Shown here one piece after another: positions 1-9,086 of a stretch of 62,320 nucleotides of DNA (position 1 is the first letter of the stretch; each line of letters opens with the position of its first letter). The notes under the pieces were generated by a model. That model searched no databases, was not told the origin of the DNA, and worked only from the letters and a program-made list of their open reading frames with translations. Source of the stretch: a virus; IMG/VR virus record IMGVR_UViG_3300020419_000850, positions 1 through 62,320 of that record. The stretch is one strand, 5' to 3'. Position numbers and translations under genes: made by a program.

Positions 1-1054
1 AAGAGCCTCTATGAAGCACACTCATAGTTGTATTAGATGTTTTACTGCCTTCTATTGTTTCTTTCTTACTGCCCCATATATCACTAGTGTAATCGCCTTT
101 TACTTTTAGATTGTAATTACCACCAACATTCATATTTACATCTCCATCAACGGTGACCAGATTGATATTGCCTTTATCTACTTGTATGTTAATGTTTGCA
201 TTTGGGCCAATCTGTATGTCATAGTGATTGTTGGCCTGACCTGTTTTGTTAATGAATATCTTATGGCGACCATCTACTGTAATGTCACTATCGCCTGTAA
301 TGGCGTAACGTGAGTGACCGTTTGTAATTTCATATTTGTTAGAAACATTTGATATATTAATATTACCCACGGCGTCTATTTCATAACCTGTGCCTGTTCT
401 ATGAAATTGGGCAATTCTTTCGGCGCCTTCTGTATCATCAAATTCTGTTGTATGTCCACTCTCACTTTCAAAGACGTGATTGAAAGGATAAACAGCGGCC
501 CAGGCCGGCGCAGGTTGATTCCAAATATCTCCATCACTTGCTGTTATCTCACCACCTTTTGCATTTGTAGTCGCATTGAAGTCGGCCGTTGCAATACCTG
601 TCTTAACACTATCTTGTCTAGCGACCAGGCCTAACTGCGTGAAACCACTATAGGCAAGTCTATTTACATCTGATTCATTTTTTGTAATAGGATATTTTGC
701 GTTAGGGTCAGAAAATCCTAAAGTGCCGTCTGGCTTTTCTGCTGGCATACCTGGGAGTGAACCTATTACGCAAGGCTCTTGACAGTTTGCGCCATCTCTA
801 AAATATCCAAAGACCCAACTGCCTTCTACAAGAAAACTCGGCGACTGACCTAGTCCACTTATCGCAGGACTTGTAACAGGCATTATAACTTGCGCCCAAG
901 GTAAGTCTGTAGTAGGCAAAACTTCTTTGTCGTGTGTGTGTATGCCTACGCAACGCACTCGCACTCGGCCTACTGCAAATGGATCCATTCTATCTTCAAC
1001 AACGCCAGTAAACCAGATAAAGTTATTAAACCCTAAAAAATTATTGTCAGTCAT
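1..1054 (-). CDS. 5: Baseplate hub/spike protein gp5 (3' part cut by window edge)
   Basis: The reading frame starts at the ATG at 1054 and runs open off the left end, so only the N-terminal ~351 residues are visible. The first ~110 residues read as the gp5/VgrG OB-fold (FTGVVEDRMDPFAVGRVRVR, then GSWVFGYFRDG...CVIGSLPGMP). The later part is rich in short repeats such as GDINVNxxG and NITV, as in the triple-stranded beta-helix of the membrane-piercing spike. No lysozyme domain is visible in this part, unlike T4 gp5. It is the last of the gp48-gp53-gp27-gp5 baseplate series. The family call is strong; the C-terminal end is unknown. Confidence 0.85.
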   Translation of the reverse strand, partial: MTDNNFLGFNNFIWFTGVVEDRMDPFAVGRVRVRCVGIHTHDKEVLPTTDLPWAQVIMPVTSPAISGLGQSPSFLVEGSWVFGYFRDGANCQEPCVIGSLPGMPAEKPDGTLGFSDPNAKYPITKNESDVNRLAYSGFTQLGLVARQDSVKTGIATADFNATTNAKGGEITASDGDIWNQPAPAWAAVYPFNHVFESESGHTTEFDDTEGAERIAQFHRTGTGYEIDAVGNINISNVSNKYEITNGHSRYAITGDSDITVDGRHKIFINKTGQANNHYDIQIGPNANINIQVDKGNINLVTVDGDVNMNVGGNYNLKVKGDYTSDIWGSKKETIEGSKTSNTTMSVLHRGS

Positions 1055-1388
1055 TTAATTTTTTCCCATATTGTTTTTCTTTTAAAGAACACGACTTACG
1101 CATTTTAATACTATTTAGAATACCTTTACGCAGGTTCGTGTGAGGACTACGTGTAATAATATCTTTACGCAGCCTCGTTTGCGTACCCTTTGCGACCACT
1201 TGCGTAAGAGGTAAAATACCTAATATGCCTTGTAGAACAACATTAAATTGCTCGTGAATACTGTAAGGTTGACTACCATAGTATAACTGGCGACCTAGCT
1301 GTGGTGTGTGTAGTTCATCTACGTTATACACTATTCCGCTCACGGTGTCAATAGGCAATTCTGATAGTTGTTCTCTAATTGTTCTCAT
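1047..1388 (-). CDS. Uncharacterised 113-aa protein in the baseplate operon
   Basis: An ORF between the gp27-like gene and gp5, overlapping the gp5 start by 8 nt, which suggests translational coupling. I do not recognise a family. The C-terminal half is very basic and carries an internal near-repeat (LRKDII / LRKGIL, then MRKSC). No strong Shine-Dalgarno precedes the ATG. It is accepted because it fills the gap in the operon with the right spacing; a role in baseplate assembly is only positional inference. Confidence 0.5.
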   Translation of the reverse strand: MRTIREQLSELPIDTVSGIVYNVDELHTPQLGRQLYYGSQPYSIHEQFNVVLQGILGILPLTQVVAKGTQTRLRKDIITRSPHTNLRKGILNSIKMRKSCSLKEKQYGKKLND

Positions 1389-1399
1389 TGTTTCTGTGT

Positions 1400-1510
1400 T
1401 TAACCTGTCTTAATCTCTACTACGGCCAGTTGTAATGGTTGCCATACACGTCTAGCGTTAGCAAACCCAAAAATTTTGCGATTCTCAAAGATTCTTTCAG
1501 TAGTTCTCAT
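1400..1510 (-). CDS. Small 36-aa protein with a strong ribosome binding site
   Basis: A short frame starting at the ATG at 1510 (MRTTERIF...) and ending TAA at 1400. A clear Shine-Dalgarno-like AAGGGGATATT lies directly upstream of the ATG, better than that of the next gene. The start MRT and the IRE/TER pattern resemble the start of the downstream 113-aa protein. No function is assigned; the RBS is the main support. Confidence 0.4.
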   Translation of the reverse strand: MRTTERIFENRKIFGFANARRVWQPLQLAVVEIKTG

Positions 1511-1524
1511 AATATCCCCTTTTA

Positions 1525-3054
1525 CTACGTTCTAAATGCCTTATGTTGTCCTGTTGTTAGACCTTGAGCATTTGTACCCATTCTTGTTATTATTTCTTTA
1601 TCAGTTTCGTAAATATTGTAAGTTTTTCTGCGTGGTGCTGAGTGTGTCCAAGAGTTATACTCGGCAACATAACTTTTTGCTACATTATCTTTACAACATT
1701 TTAATATCATAGAGTATGTGTCTTTTGACCTATCTACAATATGTTTCATTTCATATATTAAATATCTGCCTGCCCAAAATGGACTAGAAACTATTTCTTT
1801 TTTGTGTCCTGTTGGTTGCATTATTGGCATATCAAAGGTAATAATATCACCTGCTTGTAAGGCACTATTACCAGGTACATTAAGTTCTAATTGACCAACA
1901 GATAATAACTGTCTTTGTGATATTGCCTTTTGTGTAGTATGTTTATCACTAATAGTTGGTGCCGTATCGTGTATATTACTTGTATGTGATTTAACCATTA
2001 ATTTTTGGTCGTATGCCTGTGATAATGTTTTAAATGTGTCATCAAATTTTGCTTTAGGTAATGGTGTTTTGTCATTAGATTTATTACCCCATTTATGCTC
2101 AGTATGAAAATGATTGCCAAAATCTTTTGCATAATCATATTCTGTTGTATTGATTGTCTTATAAAACATATCGTGTTCAATTAATTTACTTGCATAACCA
2201 CCTTCTGCCAAATTATTTAATGTATCAGATGGTCTATTTAAATCCCAACTATATACACCGTGCATATCTGCCACTATATCTTTAGAACCAAATACTGGAT
2301 GTCTAACACTTCCCATTTGATAGTAATATGCAAATTTAGCAGGTCTTGCTACACTACCTGCAACTGCTAATAATGATTCAATACTTCTAAAATTATATCC
2401 GTCTTTTGTTTCATAGAATAGATATCCTGCATTTTCATATAATCCTGATACTGCCTTTTTTGCTAACATATCAATTGCCTGAAATGGTCTTACATTTGGC
2501 ATAACCATTTTAGTATTATATTTTGTAGGTTCAACATATAAATTCTTTTTACTGTTAAGATAATTTCTATTCTTAAATATATCTTCAACACCTAATTCAA
2601 CAGGTCCATCATATGCTTTACTGACTTTTCTTATAAGATTAAAATAAGATTCTCTTGAACAAAAATAAATGTCATATACTTGACCACCAGCGGCAACTGC
2701 TTTACTGTCAGGTGCAACTTGGTCAATTTTGTATATGTGAAATGGGTGACCTTCGTTAGCAACAGCACATATGCCATCAAGACCAGGTGTATGAAATTTT
2801 AGATTTAATCTTTCTAAACCAACAATAGGTAATACCGTTCTTACATCTTGCGTATCATACACTTGTATTCTACCCAAAACTGATTTATTAAAAATACCTT
2901 CGTTAATTTCTATTTGTGTAATGATAGGTAATATATTTACCCTATAAGGTTGCTGTTGACCAGGCACACCACCTGTCATTCTGTAGGATAATATTTCGGC
3001 AACGTCTAAATTGTAGTCGCCTGCTTTTGTGAGTCTTTCTTTATTTTGTGCCAT
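1525..3054 (-). CDS. 27: Baseplate hub protein, gp27-like
   Basis: A 509-aa protein, longer than T4 gp27 (391 aa), with the typical N-terminal pattern of an early IxxIxINEGIF...GRIQVYDTQD segment of hub beta-barrel domains. It lies between gp53 and gp5, the place expected for the hub that binds the gp5 spike. The start at 3054 is 1 nt from the gp53 stop. In T4, gp27 forms the trimeric hub joining spike, tube and wedges. The gp27 label rests on position and pattern; homology to another hub protein is possible. Confidence 0.7.
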   Translation of the reverse strand: MAQNKERLTKAGDYNLDVAEILSYRMTGGVPGQQQPYRVNILPIITQIEINEGIFNKSVLGRIQVYDTQDVRTVLPIVGLERLNLKFHTPGLDGICAVANEGHPFHIYKIDQVAPDSKAVAAGGQVYDIYFCSRESYFNLIRKVSKAYDGPVELGVEDIFKNRNYLNSKKNLYVEPTKYNTKMVMPNVRPFQAIDMLAKKAVSGLYENAGYLFYETKDGYNFRSIESLLAVAGSVARPAKFAYYYQMGSVRHPVFGSKDIVADMHGVYSWDLNRPSDTLNNLAEGGYASKLIEHDMFYKTINTTEYDYAKDFGNHFHTEHKWGNKSNDKTPLPKAKFDDTFKTLSQAYDQKLMVKSHTSNIHDTAPTISDKHTTQKAISQRQLLSVGQLELNVPGNSALQAGDIITFDMPIMQPTGHKKEIVSSPFWAGRYLIYEMKHIVDRSKDTYSMILKCCKDNVAKSYVAEYNSWTHSAPRRKTYNIYETDKEIITRMGTNAQGLTTGQHKAFRT

Positions 3055-3055
3055 A

Positions 3056-3595
3056 TCATTGTTTAATCAATGTTTTAAATTCTTGTAAAAACAAATCAAG
3101 ATATTGTGGACTAACTATTTTAATTTGTCTTTTCTTGTCTAATAATCTTCTTTCATATTCATAATTGGTAACAGGACCTGCGCCTGAATCTGTTGAATTG
3201 CATTCTATCATATGAGAATAATCATCAGGTCCATCACCTATTTGAGGTCCACTTGATTGTACCTTTTCATAATGATGTACTGCGTCAACATTAACGTATT
3301 TGTCTTTTAAAAAACTTTCAAATTGCATATTTGACAACGGCCAATCATAATAAACATTTTCAATATTGTTTATCATACACACAACCCAAAAATAATTTGT
3401 ATCACCGTATACTTTATATGCTACGTGTTCTGGTTTCTCTCCATCTTCAACATCATAAACATCTAATATTGTTATGTTATTTTTTATTTTATCTCTTGTT
3501 TTAATTCTACGAAATATATCAGGCACTAGTTTATAATAACCATTTGCCTTAATATCGTATAACATTAATGGAAACTGTTCAAAATATCTTGACAT
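3056..3595 (-). CDS. 53: Baseplate wedge subunit gp53
   Basis: A 179-aa protein (T4 gp53 is 196 aa) with the gp53 N-terminal pattern: SRYFEQFP at the start, then DIFRRIKTRD and YKVYGDTNYFWVVCMINNI around residues 25-95. In T4 it clamps adjacent wedges around the hub. Its ATG overlaps the stop of gp48 (TAATG-type junction) and its stop abuts the gp27-like start, so it is co-translated with both. High confidence. Confidence 0.85.
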   Translation of the reverse strand: MSRYFEQFPLMLYDIKANGYYKLVPDIFRRIKTRDKIKNNITILDVYDVEDGEKPEHVAYKVYGDTNYFWVVCMINNIENVYYDWPLSNMQFESFLKDKYVNVDAVHHYEKVQSSGPQIGDGPDDYSHMIECNSTDSGAGPVTNYEYERRLLDKKRQIKIVSPQYLDLFLQEFKTLIKQ

Positions 3596-4833
3596 TAGAA
3601 TCCTTGTCCAATTTTATCTTTAGTCATATATTCTAATTCTTTAAATGCCAAATCAACTTGATATGTAACTGGTGAAAAATCTTCAAAAGTTTTAAAATTA
3701 TTTGATTCAGATGGTGTATAACTTATATCACATTTTGTTAAAGCACATCTTGATATTTTATTTAAACTTTCATTAACACCACTTCTATGCAAATAATGTA
3801 TTTCAAATTCTGAAGGATATTCAAACATACGACCTGCGTGCCAAGCTTTAGTATTTCTTTCAGGATGCATATGCCATTTAAACATTAAAATTATATCTTG
3901 TATTGTTTTTACTTCATCTGGATTTCTAGGCCAAAATCTAAATGAATAATCAAAACTTCTAAATTGTGGACCTTCATAAAACATTTCAGCGTGATTGTTA
4001 ATTGCTAATCCTACACCTTTACCTAATAGTTTTGCCCAATCACCCATACCTGCACCTGATGTTAAGTTTGATAGAAATTCTTTTCCTTTTTGTAATGTTA
4101 TACCTGTACCGTGTCTTAATGTTTCAGTCACTAGTTCCATACCTTCTTTATCACTTGTTTTAATAGCATTAAAAGCATTTGCTACATCTCCTGAAACTCC
4201 CATATCTTCTGGTCCCCATTCTGCACCATAACTTACTTTAATATTTGGTGGCATATATAATGCAATTGCACCTGATACAATATCTTTACTATTATATTCA
4301 GTACCCGCTAATGTAGTATTTGTTTTAACCATTCTAGGTAATTCAATGCCTCTTTTTTTATATTGTTCTCTTATCTCATCACTAGCAACTTCATTTATAT
4401 TAGATTCTTCTAAATCTCCTTCTTCAACAAATTTAGTTGGTTTTGGCATTCCCATACTTTCTGCTAATTTAAAATCTGGATGGTCTGCTGGATTATCACC
4501 AACGTTTGATGTAATTGGGAAAAATAGTATCCAATTACCGTGTTCATTACCAGTTAAATCTGTTGGATATTGTAAATGTTTAAAACCTAAAGGGTCTCTA
4601 TGCTTTAAACTTCTTCTATCTTGATTAATCTCAAATGGTGATTTCTTTAATAATTTATTGACTGGATCGGTATTTACTGAATTTATAGCTGTTGAACCAA
4701 AATTACTAATAAGAGCTGAGGGACTTATGTTTCCTACATACTTATTAACCACAAATCTTTTAGCATTGCTTACTGCATTTTTTAAGTAAGTGCCTAGTCT
4801 TATGCTTCTTTTATGTCCTGATACGTGTCCCAT
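3595..4833 (-). CDS. 48: Baseplate tail-tube cap gp48
   Basis: A 412-aa protein, longer than T4 gp48 (364 aa). The key stretch, YEGPQFRSFDYSFRFWPRNP followed by EVKTIQDIILMFKWHMHPE (about residues 285-330), is the gp48 tube-like core. In T4, gp48 caps the hub and starts tube growth with gp54. It heads a baseplate operon behind a TATAAATA late promoter (4860-4867), with AAGGAT as ribosome binding site. Confidence 0.85.
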   Translation of the reverse strand: MGHVSGHKRSIRLGTYLKNAVSNAKRFVVNKYVGNISPSALISNFGSTAINSVNTDPVNKLLKKSPFEINQDRRSLKHRDPLGFKHLQYPTDLTGNEHGNWILFFPITSNVGDNPADHPDFKLAESMGMPKPTKFVEEGDLEESNINEVASDEIREQYKKRGIELPRMVKTNTTLAGTEYNSKDIVSGAIALYMPPNIKVSYGAEWGPEDMGVSGDVANAFNAIKTSDKEGMELVTETLRHGTGITLQKGKEFLSNLTSGAGMGDWAKLLGKGVGLAINNHAEMFYEGPQFRSFDYSFRFWPRNPDEVKTIQDIILMFKWHMHPERNTKAWHAGRMFEYPSEFEIHYLHRSGVNESLNKISRCALTKCDISYTPSESNNFKTFEDFSPVTYQVDLAFKELEYMTKDKIGQGF

Positions 4834-4845
4834 TTTGATCCTTGT

Positions 4846-4853
4846 TATAAATA
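4846..4853 (+). promoter_or_regulatory. T4-type late promoter (TATAAATA) for gp4
   Basis: An exact match to the T4 late-promoter consensus TATAAATA on the plus strand. The predicted start near 4859 is about 25 nt before the gp4 ATG. It is part of a back-to-back pair with the gp48 promoter in a 51-nt spacer. Confidence 0.75.
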
Positions 4854-4859
4854 CTATTA

Positions 4860-4867
4860 TATTTATA
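4860..4867 (-). promoter_or_regulatory. T4-type late promoter (TATAAATA) for the gp48-gp53-gp27-gp5 operon
   Basis: An exact TATAAATA on the minus strand, 27 nt before the gp48 ATG, leaving about 21 nt of leader with AAGGAT. It is divergent from the gp4 promoter. Confidence 0.75.
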
Positions 4868-4884
4868 TGATTTATAGGTAGTTT

Positions 4885-5316
4885 ATGAAGAAGAGTTACA
4901 AAGGAATATACAGACCAACATACCCTAGAAAATATGTAGGCAACCCAAATATGATAGTGTATAGGTCACTATTAGAGCGTAGGTTTATGCGTTATTGCGA
5001 CCTAAATCCTGACATATTAGTTTGGGCAAGTGAAGAATTGCCTATCAGATACTATAATCCATTAGATAAGAAATTCCATAGATACTTTCCAGACTTTGTT
5101 ATCAAGACAACTAAAAATAAAAAGTATATGATTGAAATTAAACCATCAAGACAATGTGTCAAACCTAAAAAACCTAAATTAAAAACTAAATCTTATATGC
5201 GTGAGTCATTTAACTATATCAAAAATAAAGCAAAATGGTCAGCGGCAAAAGCTTATTGTGTAAATAATAGTATGGAATTTAAATTGATTACTGAAAAAGA
5301 ATTAGGATTTAAATAG
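4885..5316 (+). CDS. 4: Head completion protein gp4
   Basis: A 143-aa protein matching T4 gp4 (150 aa) in length and layout: YRSLLERRFMRYCDLNPDILVWASEELPI, then RYFPDFVI and MIEIKP, which is the D...ExK core of a TnsA/PD-(D/E)XK-like fold. T4 gp4 completes filled heads before tail joining. It is one of only two plus-strand genes here, has its own late promoter, and its 3' end overlaps that of the convergent iscA-like gene by 8 nt. Confidence 0.88.
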   Translation: MKKSYKGIYRPTYPRKYVGNPNMIVYRSLLERRFMRYCDLNPDILVWASEELPIRYYNPLDKKFHRYFPDFVIKTTKNKKYMIEIKPSRQCVKPKKPKLKTKSYMRESFNYIKNKAKWSAAKAYCVNNSMEFKLITEKELGFK

Positions 5317-5617
5317 AAAATGATGTGCCACACCCACAACTAGATTTAGCTTTTGGGTTGTTGAATACAAAGTTTGCACCAAATATATCGTTCTTATAAT
5401 CTAATTGCATACCTAGTAAATACAATTCAAAACTTTTATCTACTAACAATGTATCATCAACAACTAAATCATCATCTTTTGCTGTGTCTTCAAATGACCA
5501 GTCATAACCAAAACCAGCACAACCACCACCCTTTACAGATAGTCTAACATAGTTCTTACTATGTTTTTCTTTTAATTCTGCTAATCTATTTTTTGCGTTT
5601 TCTAATATTGTTATCAT
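5309..5617 (-). CDS. iscA: IscA/ErpA-type Fe-S cluster carrier
   Basis: A 102-aa A-type carrier of typical length (~105-110 aa). The three conserved cysteines are visible: one in VKGGGCAGFGY near residue 33 and two in the C-terminal SSCGCG. These proteins deliver Fe-S clusters to client enzymes in the cytoplasm. Its position among structural genes suggests late expression. A-type carriers recur in marine T4-like phages as host-derived metabolic genes. Confidence 0.88.
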   Translation of the reverse strand: MITILENAKNRLAELKEKHSKNYVRLSVKGGGCAGFGYDWSFEDTAKDDDLVVDDTLLVDKSFELYLLGMQLDYKNDIFGANFVFNNPKAKSSCGCGTSFSI

Positions 5618-7507
5618 TTAATTAATCCTAAAATCTGTATTGTCAATTTTTACACCTTTGTTATGAATGCCAACTGCAATAGTATCAGCTTTTACATTGC
5701 TTACCTTTTGTGACCAATGCATTTGGTCTTTAAATTTTGATTCACTTTTTTCTTGAATTAACTTATTGATATCTTTTAAATTAACTTTTTTATCTTTTAA
5801 TCCTTCTTCCAACAATTGTGACCCTAACTCTGGTGAAATTATTTGATATAATTTGTCTATTGTCATTTTATCTTCATCTGAAAAGATTCTGTTATGTCGT
5901 AATTGTCGTATTTCTGATTCAATTCCTGATAATGCTTTTACAGCTACTTTATGTTTTGCTTTTTCTTCTTTTCCATATTCGTCAGGAGAATCTTCTTTTA
6001 ATGCATCCAATCTCGCTATTTCTGCTTCGTGAGCTGATTTAATATTTTCTAAATCAGCCATTTTAAGTTTATGCTCTCGGTCTCTTTCCAAAGGATCAAT
6101 ACTCATACCTTTATAGTCTTCTTTAAGAGCTATTTTTCTTATATGTTTAGGGGCGTCTTTTCCTTTTTCTTGATATATTTCTGCCGCTAATACCTCAACT
6201 TGGTCAAACATTGATTTAGCTTGAAGTGTCATTGCGTCTGCGTCTTCTTGCGATACTTTACCTGACGCAGCTGTTCTCAATAAATTTGTAGCAATTTCTC
6301 TTATATAATCTAATTTGTGTTCATCATACATTGCCTCTTCTTTAAATTCTGCTGAGGCCATTGACATAAGTAATTTATCACCTGTTGCCAAAGTATCGTC
6401 TACTTCTTTTTTAGAAACTTTTCCTTCTTTAGATTCAGCTTTGTCTGCCATTGCTTCTGTAGCACCTTCAACTTCTTGTAGCATAGTAGTATCTCCACCA
6501 AACCATTTATATAATGCAGGACTTAATCTTTGTAAAAATTTAGATTTTTCTTCTACTAATCTTCTATTAAATTCATCTTGCGTGAGTTTATGTATATCTT
6601 CTAAATGGTCTAACATTAATTGTTGAGTTTGACCAACTTTACTAGTTAAATATCCCATACCAGCCGCTAATGCAATTGCTAATGAAGCGGCAATAACAAC
6701 AGGCCAACCCACTATTAAACCACCAATAGTTAATGCACCACCAGCAGCAGTACCAAGTAATCCAAACATTTTAGCAGTTAACAATAATGCTGGACCTGTT
6801 AATGCAACTTTACCCCAATCAAAACCATTATATTCAGCGGCAACTTTATCACCTGTTATAAAATCTGTAAGAGACCATAATGCCATAGCAACCATAGCAG
6901 GTATTATTGCCATAATAGCAGTTCTAAATTTTAATAATCCAAATAAAACAGCAGCAGTTGGTAATCCTAATTTAATTTGTTCTTTAACAGCAGGGTCATC
7001 TACATCAAAATGTTCAATTAAAGCGTCACCTGCCAAATCAGCCAACATTAAAAACAAACCTGCTTTGAATATCTTACCTGCAAAGGATTTTAATCCTGCC
7101 ATAGTAAATAAAGCTGTACCTGCACCTAGTAATTGGTCTTTTAATCTTGAACCAAAACCTTCTCCTGCGTCATCAACTGCACCTTTAAGACCAGTAAGTG
7201 TGCCTGCGCCACCACCTGCACCACCTCTTTCAAGGGCAAGTTCTTTTTCATTTTCCCTTGCTCTACGTTCAGCGTCTTTTTGTAAATCTAATTGTGATTT
7301 TAATATTTCCCAAACAGCGTGTACTTTTTGAACAGTTGCCTCTTGAAAAGTTTTAATCTGGTCTAATACACCTATAGATGTTTCACTAACTTCTTTAGTA
7401 GTGTCTTCTGCCATTGCTCTAGTACCAAGCAATGTTGCACCAACTTTATTCTGTATATTATTAGCGACCAACTCTACGTTGTCGGCAACTACCATAGATT
7501 CTGCCAT
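5618..7507 (-). CDS. Large hydrophobic tail protein, candidate tape measure (gp29 position)
   Basis: A 629-aa protein, near T4 gp29 in size (590 aa). It has a helical N-terminus, a Gly-rich hinge near residue 95, a hydrophobic centre (about residues 130-300, including a Gly/Ala-rich stretch) and a long charged helical C-terminus rich in Lys/Glu. Hydrophobic helices inside long coiled segments are common in tape-measure proteins that reach the host membrane. No specific motif was recognised, so the call rests on size, composition and location; another inner virion protein is possible. Confidence 0.45.
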   Translation of the reverse strand: MAESMVVADNVELVANNIQNKVGATLLGTRAMAEDTTKEVSETSIGVLDQIKTFQEATVQKVHAVWEILKSQLDLQKDAERRARENEKELALERGGAGGGAGTLTGLKGAVDDAGEGFGSRLKDQLLGAGTALFTMAGLKSFAGKIFKAGLFLMLADLAGDALIEHFDVDDPAVKEQIKLGLPTAAVLFGLLKFRTAIMAIIPAMVAMALWSLTDFITGDKVAAEYNGFDWGKVALTGPALLLTAKMFGLLGTAAGGALTIGGLIVGWPVVIAASLAIALAAGMGYLTSKVGQTQQLMLDHLEDIHKLTQDEFNRRLVEEKSKFLQRLSPALYKWFGGDTTMLQEVEGATEAMADKAESKEGKVSKKEVDDTLATGDKLLMSMASAEFKEEAMYDEHKLDYIREIATNLLRTAASGKVSQEDADAMTLQAKSMFDQVEVLAAEIYQEKGKDAPKHIRKIALKEDYKGMSIDPLERDREHKLKMADLENIKSAHEAEIARLDALKEDSPDEYGKEEKAKHKVAVKALSGIESEIRQLRHNRIFSDEDKMTIDKLYQIISPELGSQLLEEGLKDKKVNLKDINKLIQEKSESKFKDQMHWSQKVSNVKADTIAVGIHNKGVKIDNTDFRIN

Positions 7508-7510
7508 TGA

Positions 7511-7993
7511 TTACTCTTCTTTTTTATGTTTGCCTAGTATCTCTACTATTTCCCAACTGCCGTCTTCGTAATGATGTACTTGAGCGTCAACTAAATCACA
7601 CATAAATGCTAATGAGTCACCGTGTATTTGATACGTGATACCATTAATCTCTACGCTATCTGTACCTTCTGCTCTATTTCTCCACTTTTTCTCAACTTCT
7701 CTTTTTGTTTTTAAGCAATCGGACATATTATCTGCACCTTTATGGTCTATTAATTGACCATCTGAAAATACACATACTGCAAATACTACTTCTGGATCGT
7801 GTGCGTGTTCACCTGCTTCTAGTGGACATTGTTGGTGTCCATCATCTCCGCAACCTGTACAATCTGCTTTTGCTTGATTATGTAAGAAAACTCCAAATAT
7901 TATTGCAATAGCAAATATAGCACCTAAAATCTTTAATAACCATTTAGTATCGCCGTTCTTAAAACCTATTTTGTCTATTAATGTTTTAAACAT
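7511..7993 (-). CDS. Membrane-anchored periplasmic protein, DCL-motif family
   Basis: A 160-aa protein with one N-terminal membrane segment (about residues 22-41) followed by a Cys-rich exposed part: CTGCGDDGHQQCP, then SDCLKTKREVEKKW and FMCDL. The DCLKxKRxxEK motif recurs in the 99-aa protein at 9087-9386, so the two are probably paralogs flanking the AapJ-like gene. The cysteines suggest an oxidising, periplasmic location. Function unknown. Confidence 0.6.
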   Translation of the reverse strand: MFKTLIDKIGFKNGDTKWLLKILGAIFAIAIIFGVFLHNQAKADCTGCGDDGHQQCPLEAGEHAHDPEVVFAVCVFSDGQLIDHKGADNMSDCLKTKREVEKKWRNRAEGTDSVEINGITYQIHGDSLAFMCDLVDAQVHHYEDGSWEIVEILGKHKKEE

Positions 7994-8001
7994 ATTTCTC
8001 C

Positions 8002-9078
8002 CTATCTAATAGGTGGTACGTACATTACGCCACCGTTCTTCCAAAGATTATTTAATCCTCGTTCTAATGCAAGTGGAGTATTAGGTCCTACATTTCTCTC
8101 AAATGATTCCCCATAGTTTCCTACTTGTTTGATAATGTTATAACCAAATTTCATACCTAACCCTAACATAGGACCGATATAACCTTCAACACCTAATATT
8201 CTTTTAACTTCTTTTGATTTAGCAGTTAACATTTCATCAACATTTTTACTAGTGATACCTGCTTCTTCAGCATTAACCATAATAAAATGTGTCCATCTAA
8301 TTACATCTTCCCACTCTTGGTCGCCTTGTCTTACAAGTGGACCTAAAGGTTCTTTAGATATAATTTCTGGTAATACCATCCATTTACTTGGATCTTCTGC
8401 ACCAGACCTAGCACTTGCTAAACCAGAGGCGTCTGTTGTGAATACATCACACTCACCACCAAATAGTTTTGCTTTTGCTTCTTTATTACCTTCAACATAT
8501 ATTGGTCTATATGCCATATTGTTTTCTGCAAAATAATCATTTAGATTTAATTCACTTGTAGTTTCTTTTGTAATACATACAAACGCACCATCTAAACCTT
8601 TAGCACTTTTAATTCCTAATTCTGTTGGTATTAAAAACCCTTGTCCATCATAATAGTTAACTCCTGCAAATTCAAACATCAAGTTAACATCACGACTAAT
8701 TGTCCACGTTGTGTTTCTTGCAAGTACATCAATATTACCTGACGCTAATGTTGGAAATCTTTGAGCAGCATTTAATCCTACAAATTCTACTTTACTTGAG
8801 TCACCAAATACAGCAGCGGATACTGCCTTACAGAAATCAACATCTAAACCACTCCAAGTTCCACTCTCGTCTTGAGCAGAAAATCCTGGTAAGTTAGCAT
8901 TAACTCCACATATAACATATCCTCTCTCTTTCACTTGTTGAAGTAAACCTATTTCTTTTTCTACTACAACTTTTGAACCTTTATTACTATTACTAGTAAA
9001 AGCAACTGCTAAGAATACAGCTACTAACATCAAAACACCAATGATATTTTGAATACTCGTATGATTTATTTTTTTCAT
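8002..9078 (-). CDS. aapJ: Amino-acid ABC transporter periplasmic binding protein, AapJ/YhdW type
   Basis: A 358-aa protein reading through its whole length like general L-amino-acid binding proteins: RGYVICGVNANLPGFS, then WSGLDVDFCKAVSAAVFGD, RNTTWTISRD, NYYDGQGF, CDVFTTDASGL, VLPEIISKEPLGPLVRQGD and the C-terminal VGNYGESFERN...PLALERGLNNLW. The N-terminus has a hydrophobic anchor or signal (about residues 12-28). It should capture amino acids in the host periplasm and feed host permease subunits, none of which is encoded here. It lies among structural genes between the gp26 and candidate tape-measure genes. A strong host-derived gene call. Confidence 0.92.
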   Translation of the reverse strand: MKKINHTSIQNIIGVLMLVAVFLAVAFTSNSNKGSKVVVEKEIGLLQQVKERGYVICGVNANLPGFSAQDESGTWSGLDVDFCKAVSAAVFGDSSKVEFVGLNAAQRFPTLASGNIDVLARNTTWTISRDVNLMFEFAGVNYYDGQGFLIPTELGIKSAKGLDGAFVCITKETTSELNLNDYFAENNMAYRPIYVEGNKEAKAKLFGGECDVFTTDASGLASARSGAEDPSKWMVLPEIISKEPLGPLVRQGDQEWEDVIRWTHFIMVNAEEAGITSKNVDEMLTAKSKEVKRILGVEGYIGPMLGLGMKFGYNIIKQVGNYGESFERNVGPNTPLALERGLNNLWKNGGVMYVPPIR

Positions 9079-9086
9079 AATTTATC

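Noticed and set aside
401-634. Plus-strand 77-aa frame
   Set aside because: Lies fully antisense within gp5, whose OB-fold frame is clear. Low-complexity Cys/Ile content typical of a shadow frame.
1080-1210. Repeated TTACGCA/TGCGTAA words as a CRISPR-like or iteron array
   Set aside because: The copies are irregularly spaced and explained by repeated LRK/MRK codons of the 113-aa protein.
3995-4624. Two plus-strand frames inside gp48
   Set aside because: Antisense shadows of a well-supported baseplate gene, rich in Ser/Pro/Leu from reversed codons.
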